The position numbers and the translations under genes were made by a program. A stretch of 64,000 nt of DNA from Flavobacterium sp. TR2 (GTDB lineage: Bacteria; Bacteroidota; Bacteroidia; Flavobacteriales; Flavobacteriaceae). The notes under the pieces are model-generated. The model searched no databases. It saw only the letters and a list, made by a program, of their open reading frames with translations, and was not told the DNA's origin. Below, one piece after another: positions 8,751 to 19,600 of the stretch (positions are counted from its first letter, which is position 1; each line of letters starts with the position of its first letter). The DNA lies in the NCBI RefSeq assembly GCF_025252405.1, contig NZ_CP104307.1:682001-746000 (forward strand), written 5' to 3'.

Positions 8751-9527
8751 TTGAAAACCATTTTATATAAGAACACCAAAATATCATACTCAGATTCGGG
8801 AACCGGAAATGCAATTGTCTTACTTCACGGCTTTCTTGAAAACAAAAAAATGTGGACAGAATATGTCGATCTGTTTTCAGAAAAATACCGTATTGTAACC
8901 ATCGATTTATTAGGCCATGGCCAATCCGAACCGTTAGGCTACGTTCACGAAATGGAAGAGAATGCTAATGCCGTGAATGAAGTTTTAAAAAATTTAAAAA
9001 TTGAAAAAGCCACAATTGTAGGGCATTCCATGGGTGGTTATGTTGGTTTGGCTTTCGCCGAATTATACCCAGATAAAATTCAAAAATTAGTTTTATTGAA
9101 TTCAACTTCCAAAGAAGACAGCCCAGAAAGAAAAACCAATAGAACTCGAGCCATAAAAGCGGTAAAACAGAATTATGTGAGTTTTGTAAGTTTAGCAATT
9201 GCCAATTTATTCAGCGAAAACAATAGAACACGATTAGCTGAAGAAATTGAAAATGTAAAAACAGAAGCTTTAAAAACACCTTTACAAGGAATTATAGCTT
9301 CTCAGGAAGGAATGAAAATCAGGAAAGATAGAGAATGGCTTTTAAAAGAAAACCGTTTTCCTGTTTTATTGATTTTAGGCAAAAAAGATCCTGTTTTAAA
9401 CTACGAAGAAAGCCTCTCTCAAATTGAAGATACTACTGCAGAATTAGTTTCTTTTGAAGACGGACACATGAGCCAGATCGAAAATAAAGAAGAATTAAAA
9501 ACCGTCTTGCTTCATTTCTTTGAATAA
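8751..9527 (+). CDS. Alpha/beta hydrolase (cytoplasmic)
   Basis: 258 residues starting at TTG; the next ATG in frame would remove the first beta-strands. A TAACTTTG -7-like element at 8717-8724 fits a transcript start shortly before this TTG. The hydrolase landmarks are LLHGFLENKKMW (oxyanion loop), the Ser nucleophile in VGHSMGGYVGLA, the Asp in LLILGKKDPVLN and the catalytic His in FEDGHMSQIE. There is no signal peptide. The substrate is not predictable: an esterase, or an MhpC/BioH-type hydrolase. A terminator lies at 9547-9586. Confidence 0.85.
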   Translation: MKTILYKNTKISYSDSGTGNAIVLLHGFLENKKMWTEYVDLFSEKYRIVTIDLLGHGQSEPLGYVHEMEENANAVNEVLKNLKIEKATIVGHSMGGYVGLAFAELYPDKIQKLVLLNSTSKEDSPERKTNRTRAIKAVKQNYVSFVSLAIANLFSENNRTRLAEEIENVKTEALKTPLQGIIASQEGMKIRKDREWLLKENRFPVLLILGKKDPVLNYEESLSQIEDTTAELVSFEDGHMSQIENKEELKTVLLHFFE

Positions 9528-9546
9528 AAACAAAATATTAAAATCG

Positions 9547-9586
9547 AAAAAGGCCATTTCTAACCGAGGGTTGAAACAGCCTTTTT
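9547..9586. terminator. Terminator between convergent hydrolase and roadblock genes
   Basis: AAAAAGGC (9547-9554) pairs with GCCTTTTT (9579-9586), with further pairing of TAACC with GGTT inside. It lies between convergent genes and could serve both. Confidence 0.65.
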
Positions 9587-9610
9587 CTCATTCTTGGGGG
9601 CAAAATATCG

Positions 9611-9985
9611 TTATAACTTTGATGTGATGTCTTTTTTATATTTAGATAAAGTCGCTCTTGTCAAACCAAGATTTGCTTTAGTAGAATCTACCGCTAAGTA
9701 AATAAAGTATCTTCCATTTTCAGAAACATCAATAATATGAATCTGATCTGTTAGGGTAATTAGAATATCATTAATTTTTTGATTCAATCCTAAAGCCTTA
9801 AGTGCATTTAATTTAGCTTTTACAACTTCTAAATTATAAGCCGAAGCCAATTCTGGATCAAAATCAGGTTTTACTGTTAACGAACAATAAGACATCCCTG
9901 TTTCAACTTCTGTAACAGAAACAGCGATAAATCCGTTAATATTTTCTTTTAAATCGTTTTGGAAATTTTGTAAAAAATCTGACAT
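9611..9985 (-). CDS. Roadblock/LC7-like protein, second gene of pair 1
   Basis: About 124 residues. The frame stays open to a TTG at 10009, but the ATG at 9985 gives MSDFLQNF, matching the paralogue at 21415 (MSNDFLNVF), so I choose it. A roadblock/LC7-type alpha/beta pattern is seen: NGFIAVSVTEVETG, then a helix with DPELASAYNLEVVKAKL, then ITLTDQIHIIDV and YLAVDSTKANLGLTRA. By eye it is about 60 percent identical to the 21415 protein. Roadblock proteins usually regulate small Ras-like GTPases or act as scaffolds. No GTPase is nearby. It follows the first roadblock gene closely and is probably co-transcribed with it. Confidence 0.72.
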   Translation of the reverse strand: MSDFLQNFQNDLKENINGFIAVSVTEVETGMSYCSLTVKPDFDPELASAYNLEVVKAKLNALKALGLNQKINDILITLTDQIHIIDVSENGRYFIYLAVDSTKANLGLTRATLSKYKKDITSKL

Positions 9986-10010
9986 ATTTATTAAAATATT
10001 TGGTTTCAAA

Positions 10011-10331
10011 TTAGTTGTTAAAAATAGAATCCATTCTTCTCAGCAATAATCCCATTTTACTTAAATCTTTAGAAAGCAATGCGATGCAATTATCATCTTG
10101 GCTTTTGTTTGCCACAACAATTCCATCGTTATTCTTGATCATTACTTGTTTAAGATCGCCATTGTTAACATCTTCCGACATTTCAAGGCACATCTTCAAG
10201 ATCATTCCAATCATTGCCGCTACGTTGCCATCGTATTCTAAATTAACAGACTCGTTTAAAATTCCATCAATATTAAAACTTAGTCCAGACTCTGCGCCAG
10301 TCTCTTCTACTAGTGTTTGTAAATCAATCAT
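10011..10331 (-). CDS. Roadblock/LC7-like protein, first gene of pair 1
   Basis: 106 residues with a roadblock/LC7 (MglB-like) layout: an N-terminal helix, strand SGLSFNIDGIL, helix NVAAMIGMILKMCLEM, strand LKQVMIKNNDGIVVAN, strand NCIALLSKDLSKMGLLL and a last helix. It resembles the protein at 21023 (shared NL-x-Y, AAM, IL-x-M, LKQ, G-[IV]-VV-x-NK) but is much more diverged than the partner genes are from each other. A -7-like element (TATCTTTG, minus strand, 10359-10366) lies 28 bases upstream of the ATG. The gene is followed 25 bases later by the second roadblock gene. Confidence 0.72.
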   Translation of the reverse strand: MIDLQTLVEETGAESGLSFNIDGILNESVNLEYDGNVAAMIGMILKMCLEMSEDVNNGDLKQVMIKNNDGIVVANKSQDDNCIALLSKDLSKMGLLLRRMDSIFNN

Positions 10332-10591
10332 TTCTTTTTGTCATGTTTTTGGAAGCGTCAAAGATATTTTAATATTGGTAATTGTGCGATAAACACTTGT
10401 TAAAAAAAGTTGCAGTATAACGCACTGAGACACTTTTATTTATCACTTAATCAATCCTATTTTTTTACAAAAAAAATGCAAAAAAAATTAACATAAAAAG
10501 CATTTAATATCAAAAACGTAACATTTTGCTTGATAAAATTCATTTCTAAAATTAACATTTGAAGATTTCGCTTTTCGAAAAAGTTTTTCTC

Positions 10592-10599
10592 TAGCTTTG
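10592..10599 (+). promoter_or_regulatory. Bacteroidota -7 element (TAGCTTTG) for the 47-aa gene
   Basis: Matches TAnnTTTG and lies 17 bases before the ATG at 10617. I see no good TTG -33 element at the usual spacing. The divergent roadblock pair has its own -7 match on the other strand at 10359-10366. Confidence 0.5.
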
Positions 10600-10616
10600 C
10601 AAAAAAATTTATAGAA

Positions 10617-10760
10617 ATGAAAACTGTTGACGAATTACGCTTTGACTTAAATGTAAAACTGGAGAAGTTTAGAAGATTTCGTATTGAAAACGGACACATT
10701 AACAACACGACTTCTGAAGAAAAATCTAAAAAAGGTTTTTTCAAAAAAATATTTAGCTAA
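10617..10760 (+). CDS. Small basic protein, 47 residues
   Basis: An ATG-started ORF of 47 codons. The N-terminal half (VDELRFDLNVKLEKFRRFRI) is a charged helix. The tail EEKSKKGFFKKIFS is Lys/Phe-rich and amphipathic, so it could touch a membrane or an RNA. Support for a real gene is a good -7 element 17 bases upstream and a strong terminator 10 bases after the stop. It is divergent from roadblock pair 1. Its tail resembles KESKGIFKSISDFFS in the 71-residue protein that lies divergent to roadblock pair 2. The function is unknown. Confidence 0.62.
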   Translation: MKTVDELRFDLNVKLEKFRRFRIENGHINNTTSEEKSKKGFFKKIFS

Positions 10761-10770
10761 AAGCATTTAA

Positions 10771-10816
10771 AAAAAGCCGAACTTCTAAAATAAATCTTTA
10801 AAAAGTTCGGCTTTTT
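10771..10816. terminator. Terminator between the 47-aa gene and addB
   Basis: A perfect 14-bp inverted repeat (AAAAAGCCGAACTT at 10771-10784, AAGTTCGGCTTTTT at 10803-10816) with an 18-nt loop, between convergent genes. It can serve both directions. Confidence 0.82.
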
Positions 10817-10924
10817 ATTGATTGTTGATTTTAATTTTGTTTAGCCATAGATAAAAAAAACATCTTTTTAAAAGATCAAATCATTTAGAACAAATCAACA
10901 ACATTTAAGCGATAAGCATTTACC

Positions 10925-13690
10925 TCATAAAATCTTTTCTTCAAAAGGAATATTAACATCAAAAATCTCTCCGAGCAAATTAGCAATTTCTTCCAAATAA
11001 GAGTTTAATATCTGAGGAGACACTATCACATCCAGATCCTTTTCTTCTTTAAAGCCGAAAGGCAAAAATCCAGATTTTAGGTTTTTGAACGAAATAATTC
11101 CAACTTCTATTGGAAGCTCTCCCGCCTCTTTTTCAAACATGAACGCATATGCCAATACCTGAATAATTTTATCATTTTTAAGCTCCTGAGTCAATCCATT
11201 CCAAGTTTTCAGGATAACATTAGACTTTTCTACTTTTCCCGTCTTATAATCGATAATTCTAATTTTTCCATCTCTGCGTTCAATACGATCGACATTTCCT
11301 TTAATTAAAACAGGAAAGGGCAATTTTGGATGAACAAACTCACGTTCAAAAGTCTGCTCTAAAGCAATAATCTGAATCGCTTCATTGTTTTTCACCGACT
11401 CTAATTCCATTCTCAAGAAATTAGATACATTTCGTTTTGCAACTTCAAAAGCTAGAAGATTTCTTCCTTTCTTAATTTCGCCTTCTTTGTAAACCAGTTT
11501 AAACTGTTTAAGAACTTCATCATCCAATAACTTAAAGCAATTGAGAAGATCTGTTTCGGAAATAAATTTGCCTATAAAAGGTTCATAAAGCGCCTTTAAT
11601 GTTTCATGAATAATTGTCCCCAATGTATTCAGAGCAATATTTTCCTCAACCTCTTCCACTTCACGAATTCTCAATATTTTCTGAAAATAAAACTCAATTG
11701 GATTTCGAATATAACTGGTCAATGCCGATGGAGAAAAACCATTAATAGCAATTTCCTTCAATCGTTCCATTACTAATTCTGATTTCGGAACAGAAATAGG
11801 TTCATAAGCCATATTTGGCAGCTCTGGATTGTAAATATCGAAAGTAATATTATGCTTTGCTTTTTTTTCTACCTCCAATTGCGTAATAAAGCGGCTTCGT
11901 TCTCCAGCATCCAATCCATCATTTTCCGTATTATAAATCAGATATATGTTTTTAGCCCTTTGAAGTAAATGATAGAAATGATAGGTATAAATTGCATCTT
12001 TTTCCTTGAAAGTGGGAAGTCCAAGCTCACGTTTTACATCGTATGGAATAAATGAATTCTGCGATTTTCCTGCCGGAAATTTCCCTTCGTTCATAGACGT
12101 AATAATTACAGTTTCAAAATCCAAGACACGGCTTTCCAAAACCCCCATGATCTGCAAACCACGTAAAGGCTCACCTTCAAAAGACACTTCTGCCAAATCT
12201 ATAATTTGTTTATAAATCGAATGAAGAGTATCAATATTATCAATATGATGATGTTTCGAATAATAATTTATAAGCTTATTAATCACCTTAAAAACACCAT
12301 AAACAAAAGCTTTAGCAATCTTTTCTTCTTCATTATCATTACTGAAATGCTCTTTAATTGCAATTAGCAATGCCGAAATATTTTTTAAAACCGCAACAGA
12401 ACCATTTTCCCATTTTTCAAACAACAAATTGAAAAAAATTGATGGCTCAGGGTGAAGCTCTAAAACTTTCTGATGCGTGATAAAGGTATAATTATTCTCT
12501 TTTATAATCCTTACCAATCTCTGCGCATTAGCATAGGGCTCAACTAAGGGATGCGTCAAAATATCAAGCACATCTTTATAATAAAAAACATAACTCCCTC
12601 CCTTTCGAGAAAGCGCATTGGTATGCATTTTAAATAATTTAGCGACAAATATCTGCGACGGATTATTTTTACCCGAATATCCCATCGTAATATTCAGCGC
12701 CCCTACAGAAGAAGGAAGCGAATACAAAATAGGAACCAACAGATTCTCTTCACCAAGTACAACTGCAACTTTATCTAATGATGCATCAGGATTTTGATCA
12801 ATCAAGTTTTCGATGATGCTTCCTGCCAATTTAGCTTGTCCAATTGTTTTTGGCGTTCCAATAACTTGAATATTTTTAGATTGCGAAAAATCATCCACAA
12901 TCCACTCAAAAGCATTTGACTTATAATGTTTCCAGCTTTCTTTAAATCGTCTTAAAAAAAGTCCTGCATCATGGTATGGATCATTTAGAAAAGCTTGATC
13001 GGCATCCCAATAAATTTTCGCCTGATCTAGTGCGAGCAAATGCTGCACAATTTTTTCTTCCGCAGCATTCAAAGCATTAAATCCAGCAAAAATAAAGGTG
13101 CGATTTCCAATAGTATTTGAAAAATGATTCAGATTATTTACTGCTTCCCTATAGATCAAACCCTGATAACCAATCGATTTAAACAATAAATGATTGTACA
13201 GCGATTCATAATAAAGAGGAAGCAATTTCCAGAAATCAATATAATTTTCTAAAAGTTTTGTTTTTTGATCCACCTCGAGCCCCCATCGCTTTATATCTTC
13301 AATATCTTTTAAATACGATAATATATGCGAAGGATCTAAAAGATAGCGGTCAATTTCATTAAAATCCTGCAGGAGGGTTTTAGCCCAATTTGCAAACAGC
13401 TCAAAAGACTGCTGATGTTTCTTTTCTGTAATAGACAAATACACTTCATAAAATTCAAACAAAAGCTCAATCGAATCTATAGAACGAATTGACGCAACGT
13501 CTTGAACAAAATCTTCTATACTTGTAATCTGAGGTGCAATTATAGTCTTTGAAGTTGCATTTTTAAGAGCTTCTATCAGGAAAACTTTAGCTCTTTTATT
13601 AGGAAGAATTATCGTTGTTTCCGAAAGTTTCTCTACATAATCTTGAATTACGACAGAGGCAATTTTTTGAAGAAAAGAATCATTTACCAT
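10925..13690 (-). CDS. AddB-like helicase-nuclease subunit (PD-(D/E)XK family)
   Basis: A subunit of the AddAB/RecBCD-type double-strand-break processing machine. The frame is open to a TTG at 13717, but the ATG at 13690 (MVNDSFLQKIA) is the likely start, giving 921 residues. The N-terminal part is a degenerate helicase (TTIILPNKRAKVFLIEAL in place of an intact Walker A). The C-terminal RecB-type nuclease shows IKGNVDRIERRDGKIRIIDYKTGKV (in parts, about residues 795-830), carrying the Asp and DYK catalytic residues. I see no Cys set for the AddB 4Fe-4S clamp. The matching AddA is 3 kb away at 16607. Confidence 0.85.
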   Translation of the reverse strand: MVNDSFLQKIASVVIQDYVEKLSETTIILPNKRAKVFLIEALKNATSKTIIAPQITSIEDFVQDVASIRSIDSIELLFEFYEVYLSITEKKHQQSFELFANWAKTLLQDFNEIDRYLLDPSHILSYLKDIEDIKRWGLEVDQKTKLLENYIDFWKLLPLYYESLYNHLLFKSIGYQGLIYREAVNNLNHFSNTIGNRTFIFAGFNALNAAEEKIVQHLLALDQAKIYWDADQAFLNDPYHDAGLFLRRFKESWKHYKSNAFEWIVDDFSQSKNIQVIGTPKTIGQAKLAGSIIENLIDQNPDASLDKVAVVLGEENLLVPILYSLPSSVGALNITMGYSGKNNPSQIFVAKLFKMHTNALSRKGGSYVFYYKDVLDILTHPLVEPYANAQRLVRIIKENNYTFITHQKVLELHPEPSIFFNLLFEKWENGSVAVLKNISALLIAIKEHFSNDNEEEKIAKAFVYGVFKVINKLINYYSKHHHIDNIDTLHSIYKQIIDLAEVSFEGEPLRGLQIMGVLESRVLDFETVIITSMNEGKFPAGKSQNSFIPYDVKRELGLPTFKEKDAIYTYHFYHLLQRAKNIYLIYNTENDGLDAGERSRFITQLEVEKKAKHNITFDIYNPELPNMAYEPISVPKSELVMERLKEIAINGFSPSALTSYIRNPIEFYFQKILRIREVEEVEENIALNTLGTIIHETLKALYEPFIGKFISETDLLNCFKLLDDEVLKQFKLVYKEGEIKKGRNLLAFEVAKRNVSNFLRMELESVKNNEAIQIIALEQTFEREFVHPKLPFPVLIKGNVDRIERRDGKIRIIDYKTGKVEKSNVILKTWNGLTQELKNDKIIQVLAYAFMFEKEAGELPIEVGIISFKNLKSGFLPFGFKEEKDLDVIVSPQILNSYLEEIANLLGEIFDVNIPFEEKIL

Positions 13691-13704
13691 AGTATAAAAA
13701 TAAA

Positions 13705-13732
13705 AAAAGCCATTCAATTAAGAATGGCTTTT
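13705..13732 (-). terminator. Terminator after the OmpA gene, abutting addB
   Basis: An 11-bp perfect stem (AAAAGCCATTC at 13705-13715, GAATGGCTTTT at 13722-13732). It ends only 15 bases before the addB start. I see no TAnnTTTG element between it and addB, so addB may depend on read-through. Confidence 0.8.
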
Positions 13733-13753
13733 CCTGTTTATTTAGAAACTAAA

Positions 13754-15217
13754 TTATAGTTTACCTTGGTATTTAGAACCAATGTGTCTAATTTCAGTTC
13801 TTCTGTTTTGTGCTTTACCTGCAGCAGTTTTGTTACTTGCAACTGGTTGGCTAGAACCAAATCCTTTGTACTCTAAGTTCTCTGGATTAACACCTCTTTG
13901 TACTAAAGCATCCATTACAGCTTTTGCTCTGTCCTCAGAAAGTTTTTGATTTAATTTAGCAGAACCTGTACTATCAGTGTGTCCTTCAATAGAGAATTTC
14001 GCATTTGGATAGTTTTTAAGGATTTCTTTAATAGCATCTAATCTAGCTGGAGTTTCTTTGTCACCAGTTTTGAAAGTAGCTTTACCAGAGTTGAAGTATA
14101 CCGCTCTTGCTTGAACTTTAAGATCTTCTAAAGCCTCAGAAGTTACTTCTGGACATCCTCTGTTACTAGCAGGACCTGCAACTGTAGGACAATCGTCATC
14201 TTTATCAGCAACACCGTCTTTGTCAGCGTCTAAGAAAGGACAACCACCATTTTCTTTAGGACCAGCAACTGTAGGACATTTATCGTCTTTATCAGCGATT
14301 CCGTCACCGTCAGTATCAGGACAACCTTTTAAAGCAGCTAAACCAGCAACATCTGGACAAGCGTCATCTTTATCAGCAATTCCGTCACCGTCAGTATCAG
14401 GACATCCGTTTAATGCAGCTAAACCAAATACATCTGGACAAGCGTCAGAAGCATCAACGATTCCATCACCGTCAGTATCAGGACATCCGTTGAATTGTTT
14501 TAAACCAGCAACATCTGGACAAGCATCATCTTTGTCATAGATTCCGTCTCCGTCAGTATCTTTACCTCCGAATTTGAAAACTAAACCAGCTGTGTGTTGA
14601 AAGTGAGATGGAGCATCTGGCGTACCATTAGCATCTTGTCTGTCTCCACTAACAGCCCATTTGTATCTTGTAGCAAGCTCAAGACCAATAGCATCTGTAA
14701 ACCAGAAAGTAACACCAGCACCTGGGTTAACAGTTCCGTAGCTGCTATCTCCAAAGAAAGTATAACCACCACCAACAGATAACGAAGGATCAACCACTTT
14801 AGATTTGATTAATTCTTGGAAGCTGTATTTGATAGTAGCATCAATTCCGTAGTACATTAAATCCCCTGGATTAGATACAACGTTACCTCTTCCATCATGC
14901 CCTGGAGCTTTTGGGTCAAAAGTAACATACTTATCAATTTTGTTTACAGATCCTTGTAAACCAACTGAGAAACCGCTACCTACATATCTATTTACTCCAA
15001 TGTAAGATAGAGAAGGAAGAATATTCCAGTTGTCTTTTACAGCGAATGGCTGAGAGAAGTGTTGATCAAAAAATCCACTTCCTGAACCTGAACTTGTTCT
15101 AGTATCCACAGCATTAACCCCGAAAGAGATCGCCCATGGATTGTTACTGTCTTGCGCGTGAGAACTTAAACCCATCGCCATCAATACAGCAACTAAAAGT
15201 TTGTTAAGATGTTTCAT
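13754..15217 (-). CDS. OmpA family outer membrane protein with thrombospondin type 3 repeats
   Basis: Links the outer membrane to peptidoglycan. 487 residues. A signal peptide of about 21 residues ([21 protein letters not shown]) is followed by an eight-stranded-barrel-like domain (about 25-215). About five Asp-rich calcium-binding TSP3 repeats follow ([16 protein letters not shown] type, about 216-335). The C-terminal OmpA peptidoglycan-binding domain (about 350-487) has [11 protein letters not shown] and [13 protein letters not shown]. It is preceded by a full TTG/TACTTTTG promoter and followed by a strong terminator, as expected for an abundant protein. The repeats make the DNA internally repetitive around 14200-14540. 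Confidence 0.93.
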   Translation of the reverse strand: MKHLNKLLVAVLMAMGLSSHAQDSNNPWAISFGVNAVDTRTSSGSGSGFFDQHFSQPFAVKDNWNILPSLSYIGVNRYVGSGFSVGLQGSVNKIDKYVTFDPKAPGHDGRGNVVSNPGDLMYYGIDATIKYSFQELIKSKVVDPSLSVGGGYTFFGDSSYGTVNPGAGVTFWFTDAIGLELATRYKWAVSGDRQDANGTPDAPSHFQHTAGLVFKFGGKDTDGDGIYDKDDACPDVAGLKQFNGCPDTDGDGIVDASDACPDVFGLAALNGCPDTDGDGIADKDDACPDVAGLAALKGCPDTDGDGIADKDDKCPTVAGPKENGGCPFLDADKDGVADKDDDCPTVAGPASNRGCPEVTSEALEDLKVQARAVYFNSGKATFKTGDKETPARLDAIKEILKNYPNAKFSIEGHTDSTGSAKLNQKLSEDRAKAVMDALVQRGVNPENLEYKGFGSSQPVASNKTAAGKAQNRRTEIRHIGSKYQGKL

Positions 15218-15254
15218 ACTTAATTTTTTTAATTACAATTTAGTTAATTACAAG

Positions 15255-15284
15255 CAAAAGTAACACCAAATTTTTTAAATACAA
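15255..15284 (-). promoter_or_regulatory. Bacteroidota promoter for ompA
   Basis: On the minus strand, TTG (15284-15282), a 19-bp spacer, then TACTTTTG (15262-15255). This matches the -33 TTG / -7 TAnnTTTG consensus, about 38 bases before the OmpA start codon. Confidence 0.75.
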
Positions 15285-15330
15285 AATGAAATGTTAAAAA
15301 AAACCTACAAAAATTTAACGGATGTGGTAA

Positions 15331-16524
15331 TTATATAACTTTTAACATTTTACCGACAACTGTAAAGGCATTTATAGCTTTATCCAAATGTTCTTTTTCA
15401 TGCGCTGCAGATAGTTGCACTCGTATTCTAGCTTTGTCTTTTGGAACTACTGGAAAGAAAAATCCAATAACATAAATTCCTTGCTTCAAAAGTTCATTTG
15501 CCATAATCTGCGACAATTTAGCATCATATAACATAACAGGAACAATTGCAGAATCTCCATCAATAATATCAAAACCTGCTTTTTTCATACCTTCCTTAAA
15601 ATAGTTGGTATTCCATTCCAGTTTGTCACGAAGCGTTGTGTCTTTTTCAAGCAATTCAAACACCTTTATTGAAGCTCCAACAATAGCAGGAGCCAAAGAA
15701 TTTGAAAACAAATATGGCCTAGATCTTTGACGCAGCAATTCTATAATTTCTTTTTTAGCCGTAGTATATCCTCCCATAGCTCCTCCTAGTGCTTTACCAA
15801 GAGTCCCTGTAATGATATCCACTCTTCCCATTACACCTTTTGCTTCAAGAGTTCCTTTTCCTGTAGCCCCAATAAAACCTGCGGCATGACATTCATCTAC
15901 CATCACCATCGCATCGTACTTATCAGCTAAATCACAAATTTTATCTAATGGCGCCACCAAACCATCCATAGAAAAGACTCCGTCAGTTACGATCAATTTA
16001 AAACGAGCTCCGGCTTCATTTGCTTTGATCAATTGCTGCTCTAGGTCTTCCATATTATTATTCTCATAACGGTAGCGAGCCGCTTTACATAAACGAACTC
16101 CATCAATAATAGAAGCATGGTTTAAACTATCCGAAATAATTGCATCATTTTCTCCTAATAAAGGTTCAAACACACCCCCATTAGCATCAAAAGCCGCTGC
16201 ATATAAAATAGTATCTTCTGTTCCGTAGAAATCAGCAATCTTTTTCTCTAATGTTTTATGAATATCCTGCGTTCCGCAAATGAAACGCACAGACGACATT
16301 CCGAAACCGTGAGTATCCATTGCATCTTTTGCTGCCTGAACCACTTCTGGATGCGAAGAAAGTCCTAAATAATTATTAGCACAAAAGTTCAGCACTGTTT
16401 CTCCCGTCGAAATTGTGATTTCAGCACCTTGAGGAGAAGTAATAATTCTCTCTTTTTTAAAAATTCCATTTTCTTCAATCGTCTGCAATTCTTTTTGCAG
16501 ATGTTCTTTTATTTTACCGTACAT
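15331..16524 (-). CDS. kbl: Glycine C-acetyltransferase (2-amino-3-ketobutyrate CoA ligase)
   Basis: A cytoplasmic PLP enzyme of the alpha-oxoamine synthase family. It interconverts glycine plus acetyl-CoA and 2-amino-3-oxobutyrate, in threonine breakdown. 397 residues, the same length as characterised Kbl. The Schiff-base Lys is Lys244 in [28 protein letters not shown] carries the PLP-ring Asp and the following His. The N-terminal [15 protein letters not shown] is the family signature. 8-Amino-7-oxononanoate synthase (BioF) and serine palmitoyltransferase are relatives, but the sequence matches Kbl better. No threonine dehydrogenase is adjacent. Confidence 0.92.
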   Translation of the reverse strand: MYGKIKEHLQKELQTIEENGIFKKERIITSPQGAEITISTGETVLNFCANNYLGLSSHPEVVQAAKDAMDTHGFGMSSVRFICGTQDIHKTLEKKIADFYGTEDTILYAAAFDANGGVFEPLLGENDAIISDSLNHASIIDGVRLCKAARYRYENNNMEDLEQQLIKANEAGARFKLIVTDGVFSMDGLVAPLDKICDLADKYDAMVMVDECHAAGFIGATGKGTLEAKGVMGRVDIITGTLGKALGGAMGGYTTAKKEIIELLRQRSRPYLFSNSLAPAIVGASIKVFELLEKDTTLRDKLEWNTNYFKEGMKKAGFDIIDGDSAIVPVMLYDAKLSQIMANELLKQGIYVIGFFFPVVPKDKARIRVQLSAAHEKEHLDKAINAFTVVGKMLKVI

Positions 16525-16606
16525 TTTTTATTTATTTAAAACGTTAAAAATTAACAACTTAACCAAAATAAAGCTTCGTTTTTTCTTTAACATCTGATTA
16601 ATTTTT

Positions 16607-19600
16607 TCACAAATTTACTACTTCGATTTCTGTCCCAATATAAACGAGAGCTTTTTTTAACACTGTGTAGCCTAAATCTTCAATAGCATCTTGATATTCC
16701 TGAATTTGCTGACTATACTTAGCATTGACAGCACCTGTTTTATAATCTAACAAATATGCTTGTTTATCCTCCAAAAACACCACCCTGTCAGGCTTTAAAA
16801 CCCTCCCTTCTTTTTGAACGATAGTTTGCTCATTTAAAACAGTATGTTTTCCATCAAAACAGACATTAAGTTCGGCATGATTTACAATTTCTTTTAAAGT
16901 CAGCAGCACTTGATCTACTTGGTCAAAAGTTATCAAACCGTTTTCAAGCGATTTTGTTACAGCCAAATCAATATCTGATTTATCTTTAACAAAAGCCAAA
17001 ATCTCATGAACGATATTTCCGTACGAAATAGCTTCCTGCTGATGCGTTCCCCACATTAAAGCTTCACGTTGCGCAATTTTGATGTTTTTTGGATTTAAAA
17101 CTTCCCTCACAACAGGAATTGATTTCACTGTGTCGACTGTTTTTACAGCTTTTGAGAGCCTGGCTTTATTTCCAAATTCGTAATTCAATTTTTCCTCATC
17201 ATAAACCTTTTCGTTTATTAAAAATTTAATAAAGAAAGATGCCATATTATTTGGGTATTCTCCATCGCTTTTAGCTTTTAACGACTGAGAAATAACATAC
17301 AGCTGTTCTTCGGCGCGAGTCAGAGCAACGTACAATACATTTATATTATCCAAAAGCTCTTCTTGTTTTTTTAAATTGAAAACCGCCGACGCGCTTTCTC
17401 CGAAACTTTCTACAGCACTGCTATTATCAACCAAAGCTTTCGGAACTCCTAAATCAATTTCTTCTGTATCCAACCACAATTTGTCTTTTGGTTTTCTATT
17501 GTAATCTTCATCCGCAAAAGGCATAATTACAACGGGAAACTCCAATCCTTTTGATTTATGAATGGTCATAATGCGAACTGCATTATTTCCTTCTGGAGAC
17601 GGTATGCTAAATTTGTCTGAATTTTTATCCCAGAAAACCAAAAAATCCGCAACCCCTGCTTGATTTCTAATATCTCTTTCTAATACAATATCTAAGAAAA
17701 ACTGAACATAGGCATTTCCTTCTGATAGAAGAATAAATTTAGAAATGATGATTTCAACCGCTTCGTACAAAGATTTTTTTCGAACATCTTCAAAAGAAAA
17801 AGAAACATCAAATGTCAAAAGCCATTCTTCAAATTCTTTTTCAAATCTATGATTCATTCCCATCGCAATAAAATCATGTACAGGCATAGACAAATCTTTG
17901 GTTGAAGCCAAGAAATGCAAAAAATTAGCTTTTGATTCTAAATCTGAGCTATTGTTCAAATATCTCAGAAGATGAATTATCAAACGAACTTCTGATGCAT
18001 TCTGAATCATCAAAGTTTCTGAAGACAGCAAAGGAACTCCTTGCTCCGTCAAATAGTTTGCAATCGCAATTCCCTGATCTCTTTTTCGGGTTAAAATTAC
18101 AATATCCTTATATTCAAAACCTTGCTTAACTACGTCTCGAATTGTATTTAAAGTCTCTAAAACATACAAATCTGATTTCTCCACAACATCATCTTCATCT
18201 GCAAATTCATTTTTATCAATAATTGGAAGAAATGAAATGTTTACATAACCGCCTTTTTTAGAATTACTATTCTGAAAACTATGATTCTCGTACAGGTTTT
18301 TATAATCTGCATTAGAAAATTCGCCAGAAATCAGTTTAAAAAAAGCATTATTAAACTCAATAACCTCGCTATAACTTCTATAGTTCGTATCTAAGTGCTT
18401 TACTTTTTTTTCGTGATGAAAAAAAGCGACCTCTTCTTTACTCAATTCAATAAATTGTTCCGCTTTCCCTCCGCGCCAGCGATAGATCGATTGTTTAGGA
18501 TCGCCAACAATCATGAGCGTACCTTTATTTCCTAAATCATCCAAGCCAGAAAGCGAATTATCAATCAGCGGAATCAGGTTTTGCCATTGCATTTCTGATG
18601 TATCTTGAAATTCATCAATAAAAAAATTGCGATAGCGTTCGCCCAAACGTTCATAAATAAATGGCGCTGGCTGATTTTGAATTTCACGGTGGATAATCGC
18701 ATTAAATTCTGAAATCGACAAGATATTTTGTTCCGACTGAATTTTGGCAAGCTCGTTACTTACCGTATTTAGCAAAGAAAGCGGTGTTATATTTTTTAGA
18801 AAGGCTTTATAAAAATCTCTTTTTTCAAAATTCTGATAGACCTCTTTCAATATTTGCAGAAGTTCTGGAATGATGCTTTCTATTAAATCTCGATCTTTTG
18901 CCGTTTTATTGATTGCAATATCATCAAACTCATGAAAGGTTTTGTTCTTCGGATTAAACTTTCCGTCTCGAATACTCTGCAAATGATTCGGAAAAGTTCC
19001 TCTTGAAAATGATTTTGGGTCAATTCCGTTTTTATCAATCAATTCAATCGCTTTGGCTGCAAGCCCTTCGTTAACATCTTCCAGCTCTTTGCAAAGCGAT
19101 TGCATTTTCTTTTTAATTTCTACAAACTCCTCAATCGTTTTGTTTTGAAAATGCAGAATTTCATTTCTATTGTTTTCATTTAAAACCAATCTTCCGGTAT
19201 CGAGAATTTCTCGTGAAACATCCCAACTTTTGTCATCATCGGTTTTTTCCATTGTAAAATCAATGAGCAGTTTAGTCAATGTTTCGTCTTCACCCGCTTG
19301 CGCAATAATCGCATCAACAGCTTCAACCAATAAGTTTTCGGTATCCAAAGTGACTTCAAAAGTCATCGGGAGATTTAGGTCGTGTGCAAAAGCACGAATA
19401 ACTTTATGGGTAAATTTATCAATGGTAGAAATATCAAAAGCAGCATAATTATGAATTAAGTGCTTAATGATCTGCTGCGATTTGGTTTTAATTTTAATGA
19501 CCGAGAGCCCAGTTTCCCGCGAAAGATCTTCCATCAAATCAACCGCTTTTGGAGACGGCTCATCTTTAGCAAATTCAGAGAGGTTGCCAACAATACGGCT

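Noticed and set aside
10457..10744. Minus-strand ORF of 95 codons overlapping the 47-residue gene
   Set aside because: It has low-complexity Phe/Asn/Lys composition. The plus-strand gene has a -7 element, a good start and a terminator at the right place, so the minus ORF is a shadow.
14220..14540. Open frames on the plus strand inside ompA, with tandem SASKK/[11 protein letters not shown] units
   Set aside because: They are shadows of the Asp-rich TSP3 repeats read on the opposite strand, and the ompA frame explains the conservation.
14200..14540. Regularly spaced repeated DNA that could be taken for a CRISPR array
   Set aside because: The repeats are in frame and encode TSP3 units without unique spacers.
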